From assembly GCF_000304355.2 (NCBI RefSeq), contig NC_018227.2, positions 1,426,001 to 1,490,000 of the forward strand: a DNA stretch of 64,000 nucleotides, read 5' to 3'. The notes below the pieces were generated by a model that worked only from the letters and a program-made list of their open reading frames with translations, ran no database searches and had not been told where the DNA came from. Position 1 is the stretch's first letter; each line of letters opens with the position of its first letter. The stretch is from Methanoculleus bourgensis MS2 (lineage in GTDB: Archaea; Halobacteriota; Methanomicrobia; Methanomicrobiales; Methanoculleaceae). Below, in pieces: positions 25,083 to 34,753 of this stretch. Both the position numbers and the translations under genes were made by a program.

Positions 25083-25204
25083 AAGTTTTCGAACCTCCTT
25101 ATCCAATATATAGTGACACTACTTATACATAATCAGTAGGGATTACCTTTCCGCTCCCTGCCGGCATTCGTATAGCGTCCATGACCCTCTTTGCCGTTGC
25201 TCAT

Positions 25205-25262
25205 GATGCATACGAAGTATGAAAAATACCCCCTGGGGTTAGCGAAAATTTATACCTCATTA
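25205..25262 (+). promoter_or_regulatory. nikR promoter with a 13-base palindrome
   Basis: CATAC-GAA-GTATG at 25209-25221 is a perfect inverted repeat, and TATA-like aatttatacc lies at 25247-25256, about 35 bases before the nikR ATG. GTATGA is the half-site used by bacterial NikR, although there the halves are 16 bases apart. Autoregulation by NikR is therefore plausible but unproven. Confidence 0.45.
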
Positions 25263-25287
25263 GTATAGATATGAAACGGATCACAGT

Positions 25288-25710
25288 ATGTCAGGCGATA
25301 CCGAACTTTCACGTATCGGGATCTCTCTACCCAAGAACCTTCTTGATAAATTCGACGAGATCCTGAGTCTCCGGGGGTATTCCTCACGTTCAGAAGGGAT
25401 ACGGGACTCAATACGGAGTTATATTACGTACTACCAGTGGATCTCAGATGTCAAAGGAGAGCGCCAGGGTGTCATCACCATGGTCTATGACCACGACCAG
25501 CGGGGACTGCTCGAGACGCTCACCGAGATCCAGCATGAATATGCCCAGATCATCCAGGCATCCCTTCACTCACATATCACCCACAACAGGTGCCTTGAGG
25601 TGATCCTGCTCCGCGGGGATGGAACGGTGCTGAAGGATATTACGGAACGGTTGATGTCGCAGAAGGGTGTCGAGGCGGTGAAACTCACCACCATACCGCT
25701 TGAGGGTTAG
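25288..25710 (+). CDS. nikR: nickel-responsive regulator NikR
   Basis: A 140-residue repressor. The N-terminal ribbon-helix-helix (LSRIGISLPKNLLDKFDE, then SRSEGIRDSIRSYI) binds DNA, and the ACT-like C-terminal domain carries the nickel ligands in HEYAQIIQASLHSHITHNRCLEV (His, His, His, Cys). NikR shuts off nickel uptake when Ni is plentiful. In a methanogen Ni is needed for F430, hydrogenase and CODH. It is convergent with DUF2098 by 4 bases. Confidence 0.95.
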   Translation: MSGDTELSRIGISLPKNLLDKFDEILSLRGYSSRSEGIRDSIRSYITYYQWISDVKGERQGVITMVYDHDQRGLLETLTEIQHEYAQIIQASLHSHITHNRCLEVILLRGDGTVLKDITERLMSQKGVEAVKLTTIPLEG

Positions 25711-25997
25711 CCGCCGCCCTCACAACTCTGGTCGGTCCCCTTCTCCCAGACCTCTTTCAGCTGCTGCTGGAGTTCCTTCCGTTCCTCGAGGTAATCCTCG
25801 AGACTACGCTCAACTCTCTCTACCTTCCCGGCCACGCGGTCGACGCTGACGAGCTCGTCTACCCGGTAGTAGAGGCCGGTGCTGTCGATTTCGGCATACT
25901 GCCGGCCGTCGATCTCCTCGACCCGCAGGACCTTCCCGGTCGTGCCGGTGCGGGGATACCGGACGACTGCACCTACTGCCACGTCATCCGTGATCAT
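25707..25997 (-). CDS. DUF2098 methanogen-specific protein
   Basis: A 96-residue protein of DUF2098, known only from methanogens and close relatives. A small SH3-like barrel (VGAVVRYPRTGTTGKVLRVEEI, YAEIDSTGLYYRVDELV) is followed by a long charged helix (ERSLEDYLEERKELQQQLKE). Function is unknown. It is divergent from ycaO, 55 bases apart, and convergent with nikR, which ties it loosely to methyl-CoM reductase biology. Confidence 0.87.
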   Translation of the reverse strand: MITDDVAVGAVVRYPRTGTTGKVLRVEEIDGRQYAEIDSTGLYYRVDELVSVDRVAGKVERVERSLEDYLEERKELQQQLKEVWEKGTDQSCEGGG

Positions 25998-26052
25998 ACA
26001 CGGTAGGGTACATCTGTCATACTATTAAGGTATCACCTCCAAGGGATCCTGG

Positions 26053-27228
26053 ATGGTAATCACGATTCGCCCGGTAAAGAAACAGTACTTCGATGGAACG
26101 CACCGTTACCGGTCTCCCGAGGAGACGTATGCTGCCGTTGAGCCGTTGATGGCGGAGATCGGTGTTTCCGAGATCATCGATGTCACCCCCCTGGATCGTC
26201 TCAGGATCCCAGTCTTCTCAGCGGTCCGCCCGGGAGCGGCCCGGGGAGCGGTCCGTGTCCACGCGGGAAAGGGAAAGAAACCGGTCCACGCCCGCGTCTC
26301 GGCGATGATGGAGGCGCTCGAGCGTTACTGCGCCGAGTACCGGGGTGACCGGATGGAGTATGCGACCTACGAGGAGATCGGTCCGGGGCGGGCTGTACAC
26401 CCTGAAGACCTGATCATCCCGCGGGAACTCGAACAGGGAGAGAAGCTCCACTGGACCCCGGCATGGGATATCCTGAACGATGAAGAGGTCTATGTCCCGA
26501 GCAACGCCGTCTTCCACCCCTATGACACGCTTGGCATGACCGTGCCGCTCTTCCGGAGCGACTCGAACGGGCTTGCATCTGGAAACATCATGGAAGAGGC
26601 GATCCTGCACGCACTCTTTGAGGTGATCGAGCGGGACGCGCTCAGCCTCGCCGACCAGAAGCGTGACCTGGGCCGCCGCCTCACCATCGAAAACGACTGC
26701 GCCGCCCGGCAGGTCCTCGACCGGTTCGAGGAGAACGGGATCGACATCCACCTCTGGCTGCTCACCGGGAGGACCGGTATCCCCACCGTTGCGGCCGCTG
26801 CGGACGACACCGTCACGAAAGACCCGGCGATGATCGTCATCGGGTCGGGGACGCACTCCTCCCCGGAGATTGCAGCGCTCCGCGCCCTGACCGAGGTCGC
26901 CCAGAGCCGGGGGAGTTATCTTCAGGGCGGCCGCAACGACCCCCGGCGGGAGATGGTCATCAGGAAGGCGGGCTACGAGCGGCTGAAGCGGATTAACAGG
27001 ATGTGGTTTGCGGACGCAGAGGCCGTCGATATCAGGGACGTCCCCGACGCGAGCACCGAACGGTTCGACCTCGACATCGAACGGGTGCTTCAGGAGGTCA
27101 GCCCCTACACGGACCGGGTCTGCGTCTGCGACCTCTCAAGGACCCCGGTGCCGGTGGTGCGTGTTGTCGTCCCCGGGTTTGAGGTGTCATACATGGACCC
27201 GGACCGGCGGCACCCCGCGCAGGGGTGA
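26053..27228 (+). CDS. ycaO: YcaO, McrA glycine thioamidation (methanogenesis marker 1)
   Basis: A 391-residue YcaO-fold ATPase. Marks are the N-terminal FDGTHRYRSPEETY, ATP/Mg-binding acidic segments in VSAMMEALERYCAEYRGDR and EEAILHALFEVIERDA, and the C-terminal GSGTHSSPEIAALRALTEVAQSR. In methanogens YcaO makes the thioglycine of methyl-coenzyme M reductase McrA, using a sulfur donor, and often works with TfuA. No TfuA gene lies beside it here. A TATA-like stretch (actattaagg) is about 35 bases before the ATG. Confidence 0.93.
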   Translation: MVITIRPVKKQYFDGTHRYRSPEETYAAVEPLMAEIGVSEIIDVTPLDRLRIPVFSAVRPGAARGAVRVHAGKGKKPVHARVSAMMEALERYCAEYRGDRMEYATYEEIGPGRAVHPEDLIIPRELEQGEKLHWTPAWDILNDEEVYVPSNAVFHPYDTLGMTVPLFRSDSNGLASGNIMEEAILHALFEVIERDALSLADQKRDLGRRLTIENDCAARQVLDRFEENGIDIHLWLLTGRTGIPTVAAAADDTVTKDPAMIVIGSGTHSSPEIAALRALTEVAQSRGSYLQGGRNDPRREMVIRKAGYERLKRINRMWFADAEAVDIRDVPDASTERFDLDIERVLQEVSPYTDRVCVCDLSRTPVPVVRVVVPGFEVSYMDPDRRHPAQG

Positions 27229-27231
27229 GAA

Positions 27232-27340
27232 TCTCAATGGGGTGAAGCCCCTTCGCGGGCAACGCGTGAGACCCTATCACCCCCATACTGAAAACTCACG
27301 CGAAGGCGCGAAGAGCGCGAAGGACGATGGAGGGGTTGGC
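27232..27340. repeat. dispersed CGCGAAG-type repeat, second copy
   Basis: It holds cttcgcgggcaacgcgtgag, then ATACTGAAAACTCACGC (27285-27301, identical to 6260-6276), then cgaaggcgcgaagagcgcgaagg. The halves face each other as an imperfect hairpin. It fills the gap between the convergent ycaO and histone-deacetylase-family genes, the same placement as the copy at 6125-6290. Confidence 0.65.
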
Positions 27341-27385
27341 AACACCCCTTCCGTGCCGCTGTATCGGCCCTGAGTGGGTTCTCCC

Positions 27386-28357
27386 TCAGCAGAACCCGAC
27401 TTTCTTTAGGATCTCCACAACCCCTTCCGTGCTCCGGTGCGGGGACCGTTCATTAGCGGGAACAAACCGCTTGCCCCGCAAGGCGGCAAATATCGCCTCG
27501 ATCGCCTTCCCGTGCGACGGGCCGTACCCTCCCTCGAGCGTCAGCGCGAGAGGCAGGTCAGTGCCGTCGATCAGCATCCCGGCGAGCACGCCGAAGTCTT
27601 CAGGTTCGAGGTTCATGTGCCCGTGCTCGTCGTCGGCGAGGGCGTCCTGCCCTGCTGAGACGATCAGGGCGTCAGGCCGGAACCGGGCCAGTGCCGGGAC
27701 AAAGACCTCCCGAAAGACGAGTTGATAGTCGGCGATGGTGGAGCCCGCCGCAAGCGGGGCGTTGAGGGTGTAGCCCCGACCTGCACCGGTGCCGATCTCG
27801 TCCACCCACCCGGTCTTCGGGAAACTATCCTCCTCATGCACCGAGCAGAAGAGCACTTGATCACTCCCGTAAAAGATCGTCTGCGTGCCGTTGCCGTGGT
27901 GCAGGTCCCAGTCGAGGATCGCCACCCGGTCAACCGACTCAAGCGCTCTGGCCGCCGCTACGGCGGCGTTATTGAAGATACAGAACCCCATCGACCGGTC
28001 GGGACCGGCATGGTGTCCTGGCGGGCGGACAAGGGCAAACGAATGCTCGCCGTCGAGCGTCCTCTCCACCGCTGCAGAGGCCGAACCGGCGGCGTACGAG
28101 GCCACATCGAACGAATGAGAGGTGACGTAGGTATTCGGGTCTAAAAAACAGGTTCCCCGTGCGATCTCCTGCACCCAGCGGATATGCTGCGGGCGGTGGA
28201 CACGCTCCAGGTCCCCCTCGGTGGCCCGGACCGGGGCGCGCCACTTCACACCGTCGGGGACCCCGGAGAGGGCCGCCCGTAACCGGGAGCCCGTCTCGGG
28301 GTGAAGTTCCATATCGTGTCTGGCAAAGACATCACCGTAGATGACTGAACACTGCAT
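27386..28357 (-). CDS. histone deacetylase-family amidohydrolase
   Basis: A 323-residue zinc hydrolase of the HDAC/acetoin-utilisation (AcuC/APAH) fold. The catalytic features are VRPPGHHAG (His pair), GFCIFNNAAVAA, the zinc ligands in LDWDLHHGNGTQ, and the distal Asp and GGY in LEGGYGPSH. Bacterial and archaeal members deacetylate polyamines or proteins. It begins 6 bases after the AglB stop, so it is the last gene of that operon; its target is unknown. Confidence 0.92.
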   Translation of the reverse strand: MQCSVIYGDVFARHDMELHPETGSRLRAALSGVPDGVKWRAPVRATEGDLERVHRPQHIRWVQEIARGTCFLDPNTYVTSHSFDVASYAAGSASAAVERTLDGEHSFALVRPPGHHAGPDRSMGFCIFNNAAVAAARALESVDRVAILDWDLHHGNGTQTIFYGSDQVLFCSVHEEDSFPKTGWVDEIGTGAGRGYTLNAPLAAGSTIADYQLVFREVFVPALARFRPDALIVSAGQDALADDEHGHMNLEPEDFGVLAGMLIDGTDLPLALTLEGGYGPSHGKAIEAIFAALRGKRFVPANERSPHRSTEGVVEILKKVGFC

Positions 28358-28363
28358 CCTCTG

Positions 28364-31000
28364 TTAGTTGATGGTGCGCCCCTGCTGGATATCTTCTTCG
28401 GTGACATCGAACGTCTGCCCGGTGCCTGCGATCCGGTAGGGGCCGGTCGGCTTCACCTCGCCCGACCACCCGGATGTCGCATACGGGACGATGAACTCGC
28501 CATTTGCGCTCTCCTGGCGGTAGGTAAACGTACGGCCGGTGTTCGTCGTGACCGGCACCTCGATGATACCATCGCCCTTGATGTGGGCACCCGGGACGTA
28601 CTCGAATATCTTGATGATCTTCAGGTCAGGCCCGTTCTCGCCGGCGTTGACAAAGACGTTCTGGGGCGTCTCGTGGACGAGCCGGTAGTGCTGGAGCGCC
28701 GGCACCCGCTCAACCGGGTGGAGAATCGAGTCTGCCCGGAACTCGTGGAAGATGTTCAGCAGCGTTGCGGCAGACCCTGCCTGAGCGTTCTTGTTGTACG
28801 CCTCCACCGCGGCCGCGGCTGCGGTGGCGTTCATCTGCTCCATACGCGTGACGACCGGGAGAGAGTTGTTCACAGTGCCCGGCTCGCGGTACTCGGCGTA
28901 GAGCACCTCCGGCCCCGGGTCGGTCATGGATCCGTCGAAGTTATGGAGGCGGGAGACCATCGTCAGGTAGTACTGCTGCGTGTAGAACGGCACCGCCTGG
29001 TAGTTCGTCGAACCCGCGCTCACGGGGAGGAGGAAGTTGGGCTGGAACGGCGTCGTCTGCACCTTCTGGTCCGCCCACGTTGCCGGCGCGTGGAACTTCC
29101 CGGTAGCGATCTCGTGAGTGGTTATGACGTAGCGGGTGCCGATGTTGTCGAGGATCCGGTTTGCCTTCTCTTCCGAGGTCGAGGTGAGGTAGACCGCAGA
29201 GCCGTTCGGACCGGTGACCCCGTGCTGGAAGGGGTTGTTGTTCGGGATCCGTTTTGAGACGAAGGTGATCCAGTGACCGTAGTCCCACCAGGACATGACG
29301 CCGTAGGAATCCTCGGGGTAGGTGAAGGTCTCCTCGTCATGGATGGCATAGTAGTCAACACCGGGGTCGGGGGTGTTTGCGCCCATCCACTCCAGGGCCT
29401 CCATCCACTGTGAGTCGATACCACCGTATTTTACGGTTTTTGCCATCTCAAGGGTCGTCCCGAAGCAGATTCCCCCAAAGAGGAGCGTGACGACGACGAC
29501 AGCGGCGAACGCCCCGACCCTGAGGGGGTCGGGCCGGTCCCTCGGGGGGACTTTCGGCTTCCCGGTATCTCTGGCTCTCGCTCCCTTCTTCCCTTTCTTT
29601 GCCTTCTCCTGTCTCTCCCCGGGTTCGGAGGAATCACCGCTGCTTGCCGGCCGGAGGAGACGCGCGGCATCCTTCCAGGTCACGTTGATGACCGCCCCTG
29701 CACAGATCGCGGCGAGCAGGGCGATGTTTGCGGCGAGGTAGTACTCGTAGCGGAGGTGCGCGGCCGTCGATGCGAGGATTATCCCTGTCCAGATGAGGAC
29801 GAAGATGTGGGCCGGGTTCGCCTTCTCGCGGCTCCACCAGATCAGGGCGGCAGCGCCGCCTGCCGCAAGCACAAGGCCCCAGTGGAAGGTCGACCAGGCC
29901 GCCCCGTATGACCAGGCCCGCGCCTCCAGGACGGTCGTGGTGACCGGCTGCTCACCGAAGAAAGCGATGAGGCTCGATATGAGGAGGTTGTAGACCTCAG
30001 GCAGGGCAACAAAGAGCACCGCGACGGCGAGGGCCGCGAGGGCCGCGAGCGCGGCCGGGAAGTAGTATTTCGGCCGCTCTTTCAGGAAGACCGAGAGCCC
30101 ATAGAGCGCGAGTGTTCCGGCGATGAGGGCAGCGCAGGCGATGACGTGCCCGATGGTGTACCGGGAGAGGTCAAAGCCGGGGTGCGGGAAGCCGAACGCC
30201 ACTGTTCCGAGGATCACGACGCCGAAGGTGACGACATTTACGAGGACAAGATAGTCGCTTGACTGGTCCTGGAAGAAATCCAGGAGAAACTGGACCAGGG
30301 TGAAGGCCGCAACGATGAGCGCGAAGAGGATCATCGTCGGCATATTAAAGTAACCGAGGAGATAGCCGATCCCGGCGAGCGCCGCCGTTATCACCGGTAT
30401 CTTCAGGGTTTCAAGGCTCTTCGGGGAGAGCGGGCGGTCGCGGGCGGCGAGCAGCGCCACAACGTAGGCGAGGACGAAGATCGTCGAAAAGAGCGTCTCT
30501 GCGATGTGGTGGTCGACGAAGGCGAATATTGAGCGGTAGGCGTAGTTCCCGGAGATGACCGCAATCAGGCCTGCCGCGATGAGACCGGTCTTCCAGTCGG
30601 TTAGTTTTCTTGCGAGTAGGTAGGTGACAGGAACCATCGCCGCGCCCATCAGCGGCGGGACCCAGGATGCCACCACCAGGATCTCAGGGCGTGTTGTTGC
30701 CCCGGCGAGGATGCAGAGCGCCGATATGATCTGGATGAAGAGCGGTCCCCAGTAGATGACGTCACCGGTCGGGTAGAGCGTCATGGCATCGAACCAGGCG
30801 TAGCCGGGGAAGTTGGCGATGACCTGTTCGACCTGACGGAGGTTATACCAGGGGTCGTTGCCCAGGAGATTGACGCCCTCGGGCGTCACCATATCAGCCG
30901 CCGGAATGAAACCCCGCATCCAGAGTACGAGCAGGGTGAACAGAACAACAAAACCTATGACAATATATGGTCGGTACTTACTGAGATCCACGTGAGCCAT
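28364..31000 (-). CDS. aglB: oligosaccharyltransferase AglB (Stt3)
   Basis: An 878-residue membrane enzyme that transfers the lipid-linked glycan to Asn of surface proteins. About 12-13 membrane segments cover residues 1-490, a very charged linker (EPGERQEKAKKGKKGARARD) follows, and the extracellular part holds the catalytic-site motif WWDYG in SWWDYGHWI near residue 572. SVGVT-type metal-site features (EDSYG) precede it. The ATG is preceded by AAGGAGGG and a TATA-like gttattaatgg. It shares the operon with the HDAC-family gene, and sugar genes lie upstream. Confidence 0.95.
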   Translation of the reverse strand: MAHVDLSKYRPYIVIGFVVLFTLLVLWMRGFIPAADMVTPEGVNLLGNDPWYNLRQVEQVIANFPGYAWFDAMTLYPTGDVIYWGPLFIQIISALCILAGATTRPEILVVASWVPPLMGAAMVPVTYLLARKLTDWKTGLIAAGLIAVISGNYAYRSIFAFVDHHIAETLFSTIFVLAYVVALLAARDRPLSPKSLETLKIPVITAALAGIGYLLGYFNMPTMILFALIVAAFTLVQFLLDFFQDQSSDYLVLVNVVTFGVVILGTVAFGFPHPGFDLSRYTIGHVIACAALIAGTLALYGLSVFLKERPKYYFPAALAALAALAVAVLFVALPEVYNLLISSLIAFFGEQPVTTTVLEARAWSYGAAWSTFHWGLVLAAGGAAALIWWSREKANPAHIFVLIWTGIILASTAAHLRYEYYLAANIALLAAICAGAVINVTWKDAARLLRPASSGDSSEPGERQEKAKKGKKGARARDTGKPKVPPRDRPDPLRVGAFAAVVVVTLLFGGICFGTTLEMAKTVKYGGIDSQWMEALEWMGANTPDPGVDYYAIHDEETFTYPEDSYGVMSWWDYGHWITFVSKRIPNNNPFQHGVTGPNGSAVYLTSTSEEKANRILDNIGTRYVITTHEIATGKFHAPATWADQKVQTTPFQPNFLLPVSAGSTNYQAVPFYTQQYYLTMVSRLHNFDGSMTDPGPEVLYAEYREPGTVNNSLPVVTRMEQMNATAAAAAVEAYNKNAQAGSAATLLNIFHEFRADSILHPVERVPALQHYRLVHETPQNVFVNAGENGPDLKIIKIFEYVPGAHIKGDGIIEVPVTTNTGRTFTYRQESANGEFIVPYATSGWSGEVKPTGPYRIAGTGQTFDVTEEDIQQGRTIN

Positions 31001-31084
31001 CGGACCCTCCTTGTTACGAATCTGTTTTCTCTCGAACCATTAATAACCTTGGCGTATCCCGGAGAGAGGAGATTTGAGGTGTTA

Positions 31085-32227
31085 TCAGGGGTTTTTCATC
31101 AGTCGCAGAAAGATCTTCTCAAACGCCTCTGCTTTCCTCTTCCAACTGTGCTCCTCCATCCCGGACGGATACCGTCCGGGGGCGAGAGCCAGTTCATCGA
31201 CCTTCTCCACGAACTCTTCCCGGTCCCGGTAGACGGCGATGTGGTCGCCGCCCATCCGGAGCATATCAGGGATGGGCGTGGAGAGGATCGCCTTCCCGCA
31301 GGCCGAGTACTCGAAGTACTTGTTGGGGAGAGCGATATCGACCCACTGGGGAGGGGAGAGCGGGATGAGACAGAGGTCCATCGGTGCGATGTAGCCGGGG
31401 AGGTCGCGGTAGTCGACGGCCCCGGTAAAGTGCACCCGCCGGCTAACCCCGAGGTCTGCCGCAAGGGCGCGGAGGTCGTCGATGTAGCCGGTGAAGAGCG
31501 AACCCCCGACGATCAGGAGTTCTGCATTCCCGTGCCGTGCGAGGATCTCCGGAAACGCCCGGATCACCTCATCGAGTGCGTACCACCGCTCGACGGCCCC
31601 CGCAAACCCGAGCACGAAGGCGTCGGGGGCGATCCCGAGTGCCTCCCGCATCGCTGTGCCGTCCATCGGGCGGAAGAGGTCGGTGTTGACGCCGTTCGTG
31701 ATCAACTCCGCCTCGTATCCGTACATCCGGAGTTTCTCGACGAGTCCAGGCGAGACCGTCGTGATGACGTCGCTGTGGTCGAGGTTGTAGCGGGTTATGG
31801 CAAGGACGCCTTCCCGGAGCAGCCACCGCACGGCAGGGTTCTTGTAGTACGCGGCGGCTGAGTCAGGGAACCAGTCCTTCAGGTCGAAGACCACCGGAAC
31901 GCCCGCCTTCTTCGCCGCACGGACCATCGCTGTCCCGGCGAGGACATGGGCGCCGACGACGACATCGATATCGTAGTCGCGGATGATATTGCGGATGACC
32001 CGGTAGTGGCAGGGTGCGTTGAGGGTATAGTGGAGGAAGGGGCTTTCCACAGGGAACCGCGTCGCTTCGTGGACGTGGAGGAGCGTCTCCCGTTCCTTCC
32101 CCCTGCTGACGTGGAAATGAGGCACATGGACCTCGTGCCGCGTTGCGAGCTCCTCGAAGATGTTGTGGTGCCTCGATGGGATCGGGTGGTGGATGTAGTC
32201 CTGGGTGGAGATGAGGAGGATCTTCAT
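31085..32227 (-). CDS. GT4-family glycosyltransferase
   Basis: A 380-residue GT-B glycosyltransferase. The N-terminal Rossmann domain begins MKILLISTQDYIHHP. The C-terminal donor domain has LITNGVNTDLFRP, GFAGAVERWYALDEVI and the E-x7-E type region EYSACGKAILSTP. No membrane segment is seen. It probably adds a sugar to the N-glycan or another surface glycan made by the neighbouring genes. It follows the deleted aminotransferase on the same strand by 17 bases. Confidence 0.9.
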   Translation of the reverse strand: MKILLISTQDYIHHPIPSRHHNIFEELATRHEVHVPHFHVSRGKERETLLHVHEATRFPVESPFLHYTLNAPCHYRVIRNIIRDYDIDVVVGAHVLAGTAMVRAAKKAGVPVVFDLKDWFPDSAAAYYKNPAVRWLLREGVLAITRYNLDHSDVITTVSPGLVEKLRMYGYEAELITNGVNTDLFRPMDGTAMREALGIAPDAFVLGFAGAVERWYALDEVIRAFPEILARHGNAELLIVGGSLFTGYIDDLRALAADLGVSRRVHFTGAVDYRDLPGYIAPMDLCLIPLSPPQWVDIALPNKYFEYSACGKAILSTPIPDMLRMGGDHIAVYRDREEFVEKVDELALAPGRYPSGMEEHSWKRKAEAFEKIFLRLMKNP

Positions 32228-32244
32228 GATTACTCGGGAAAAAA

Positions 32245-32427
32245 TTAGTTATGCGCCCCGGAGCCCCCGGGCCGCATCGCAGATGTATGCCAGTTCTTCG
32301 TCGGGTAGAAGGTGAAGCAACCGGGGTCGGCGAGGTTCCCTGCCCGCTTCTCCCGGTACTCCGCCCCATGCGCCTGGGCCGCGTCCTCACCGATGAGCGG
32401 TCGGACGATGGGGATCTCCACCGTCAC
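32245..32427 (-). pseudogene. DegT/DnrJ/EryC1 aminotransferase relic with two deletions
   Basis: The 60-codon frame begins with a DegT N-terminus ([12 protein letters not shown]) and jumps directly to the PLP-lysine region ([18 protein letters not shown] to [10 protein letters not shown]), so about 170 codons are missing, joined at a shared Glu-Asp (gaggac). After PTKN the frame changes; in the other frame the sequence continues [17 protein letters not shown], as in intact DegT proteins after the lysine loop, so a second deletion is joined at a shared acgaagaac. It starts with GTG overlapping the acetyltransferase stop. It cannot be an active enzyme. Confidence 0.82.
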
Positions 32428-33017
32428 CGCCTCGCCTCCAGAGGCAGCGGTCGGAACCGTGCCGGCGTTCCTACCGCAAGCGTCCCGGGCGGGACATCCT
32501 TTGTCACCACCGCACCGGCGGCGACGAACGCCCCCTCGCCGACTGTGACGCCGGGGAGGATCGTCGCGTTTGCGCCGATGACGGCGTCGTCCCCGATCAC
32601 CGGGCCCCGGAGCGACTCATGGGGGCCGGGCGGATAGCGGTCGTTCGTCAGCACGGCGTTCGGGCCGATGAAGACCCGGTTGCCGATCCGGGTGCCGGTC
32701 GGGATGTAGACCAGGCTCTGGAGCCGGACATCGTCGCCGATCGTGCAGTCTCCCTCGATCACCGCCGCCGTCCCTATCGCCACCCGATCGCCGATGGTGG
32801 TCTTTTCGCGGATCAGCACGTTGTGCCCGGTCTGGAAGGCATCGCCGATCAGAACATCACAGTAGATGATGGTCCCCGACCTGAGGACCGCGTTCCTCCC
32901 GATGGTGACGCCCGGGTAACCTTCCTCCCCGATACGGTCGCGGGAGGGAAAACCGAGGGTCACCGGCTCAAATATCGTCGCCCCCTCGCCGAGGGCGTTA
33001 CATCCATGCTCAATCAT
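32424..33017 (-). CDS. hexapeptide-repeat acetyltransferase (WbpD-like)
   Basis: A 197-residue left-handed beta-helix acyltransferase. Hexapeptide turns run through most of the chain ([51 protein letters not shown]). It is close to N-acetyltransferases such as WbpD that act after an aminotransferase on UDP-sugars. Here the aminotransferase gene after it is broken, so the present substrate is uncertain. Its start overlaps the GlmS stop as ATGA. Confidence 0.88.
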   Translation of the reverse strand: MIEHGCNALGEGATIFEPVTLGFPSRDRIGEEGYPGVTIGRNAVLRSGTIIYCDVLIGDAFQTGHNVLIREKTTIGDRVAIGTAAVIEGDCTIGDDVRLQSLVYIPTGTRIGNRVFIGPNAVLTNDRYPPGPHESLRGPVIGDDAVIGANATILPGVTVGEGAFVAAGAVVTKDVPPGTLAVGTPARFRPLPLEARR

Positions 33018-34753
33018 TCAACGGTCACACTCTTTGCCAGGTTCCGCGGTTTGTCGACATCCCGTTGCAGGACGCATGCGGTGTGGTAGGCGAGCAGCTG
33101 GAGGACGACAGACGCGGTCAGCACCTGCACCAGAAGATGTGTGTTCGGGATAGGGATGAAGATGTCCACGATCTCGGCCAGTTCCTTATCGCCGTCAACG
33201 CCGAGCGCGATGACCGGCGCCCTGCGGGCCTTCATCTCCTTGATGTTGGAGGCCATCACGCTGTAGGTTGGGCCGGGGGTGCATATGGCGACCACCGGTG
33301 TCTCAGGGGTGAGCAGCGCAAACGGCCCGTGCTTCAGTTCCCCGGCTGCATACCCCTCGGCATGGACGTAGCTGATCTCCTTCATCTTGAGGGCCCCTTC
33401 CATTGCGACCGGGTAAAATGCCCCCCGCCCCACGAAGAAAGCATGGTCTGCCTTTGAACAGAGGGCGACTGCATCCCTGACGTCGTAGAGGAGGACATCC
33501 CCGATGGCCAGGTGTGCGTGCGAGAGAACGTCATCAAACGCCCTCTCGCACCGCAGGTTGACGATCTGCATCAGCGCCGCGAGCTGTGCCGTGTAGGACT
33601 TGGTCGCGGCGACACCGATCTCGGGGCCGGCCCGCATGAGCAGGGTACTGTCAGCAACCCGGGTGACCGTGCTCCCCTGCACGTTGGTGATGGCAAGTGT
33701 GGAGCAGTTGCGGGCTTTCGCCATCTTCAGGGCGGCTATCGTATCGGCGGTCTCACCTGACTGCGTGACCGCGATGACGAGGCCGCGGAGGGGGGGGACG
33801 AAGTACTTGAACTCAGACCCCATCTCTGCCCGGACAGAGATATTGCAGAGCGACTCTGCCAGGTACTTAAAGATCAGGGTGGTGTGGTAGGACGTCCCGC
33901 ACGCGACCAGTGTGATCTCGTCGGCACCCATGATCATCTGCCGCACATTATCGTCGATACCCGCCCTGATGGTCTCGTAGAAGGACTGGGGCTGCTCGAA
34001 GATCTCCTTCAACATATAGTGGTCAAACCCGCCCTTCCTGGTATCCTCAACACACCAGCTGATCAGCTCGATCGGGCGCTCCACCCTCCGGCCGCCGTGG
34101 TAGATGTCGAGGCGGTCGGGAGTTATATCGGCAACGTCGCCGTCCTCAAGATAGATCACGCGCTCGGTGTACTCCAGGAGCGGCGTCATATCAGAGGCGG
34201 CAAAGATCTCGGAATCCCCGATACCGAGGACGAGCGGGCTCGCGTCGCGGGCGGCGACGATCCTCTGTGTATCCGCCGCAATCGCGAGGATGGCATACGA
34301 ACCCCGAAGATAGGGGAGGGTCGCGTTGACCGCCGTAAGGAGATCCCCGTCGTAGTGCTCCTCGATGAGGTGGACGATCACCTCGGTATCGGTCTCTGAC
34401 CGGAAGATGTGGCCTCGCTCCTGCAGTTGCCGCTTCAGTTCGCTGTAGTTCTCGATGACCCCGTTATGTACGACGGCGATCCTCCCCCTGCAGTCCATGT
34501 GCGGGTGGGCATTGATGTCGTTTGGCTCGCCGTGGGTGGCCCACCGGGTGTGCCCGATCCCGGTGGACCCCCGGAGACTGGCTGCCCCCGCCTCACCGTC
34601 GGAGATGCGGCCGGTCTTCTTGTAGACCTCAAGCGCACTCCCGACCGTCGCGATGCCGAACGAGTCGTAACCCCGGTACTCAAGCCGCTTTAACCCCTGG
34701 ATCAGAACCGGCGTTGCCTCGCGTCTTCCGATGTAGCCGACAATCCCGCACAT
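33014..34753 (-). CDS. glmS: glutamine:fructose-6-phosphate aminotransferase GlmS
   Basis: A 579-residue enzyme making glucosamine 6-phosphate, the first committed step to UDP-GlcNAc. The glutaminase domain starts [10 protein letters not shown] with the catalytic Cys2, and includes [11 protein letters not shown]. Two SIS domains follow from about residue 270 ([26 protein letters not shown]-type [10 protein letters not shown]), ending [11 protein letters not shown]. The ATG shares a base with the nucleotidyltransferase stop (TGATG), so the sugar genes are coupled. Confidence 0.96.
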   Translation of the reverse strand: MCGIVGYIGRREATPVLIQGLKRLEYRGYDSFGIATVGSALEVYKKTGRISDGEAGAASLRGSTGIGHTRWATHGEPNDINAHPHMDCRGRIAVVHNGVIENYSELKRQLQERGHIFRSETDTEVIVHLIEEHYDGDLLTAVNATLPYLRGSYAILAIAADTQRIVAARDASPLVLGIGDSEIFAASDMTPLLEYTERVIYLEDGDVADITPDRLDIYHGGRRVERPIELISWCVEDTRKGGFDHYMLKEIFEQPQSFYETIRAGIDDNVRQMIMGADEITLVACGTSYHTTLIFKYLAESLCNISVRAEMGSEFKYFVPPLRGLVIAVTQSGETADTIAALKMAKARNCSTLAITNVQGSTVTRVADSTLLMRAGPEIGVAATKSYTAQLAALMQIVNLRCERAFDDVLSHAHLAIGDVLLYDVRDAVALCSKADHAFFVGRGAFYPVAMEGALKMKEISYVHAEGYAAGELKHGPFALLTPETPVVAICTPGPTYSVMASNIKEMKARRAPVIALGVDGDKELAEIVDIFIPIPNTHLLVQVLTASVVLQLLAYHTACVLQRDVDKPRNLAKSVTVE

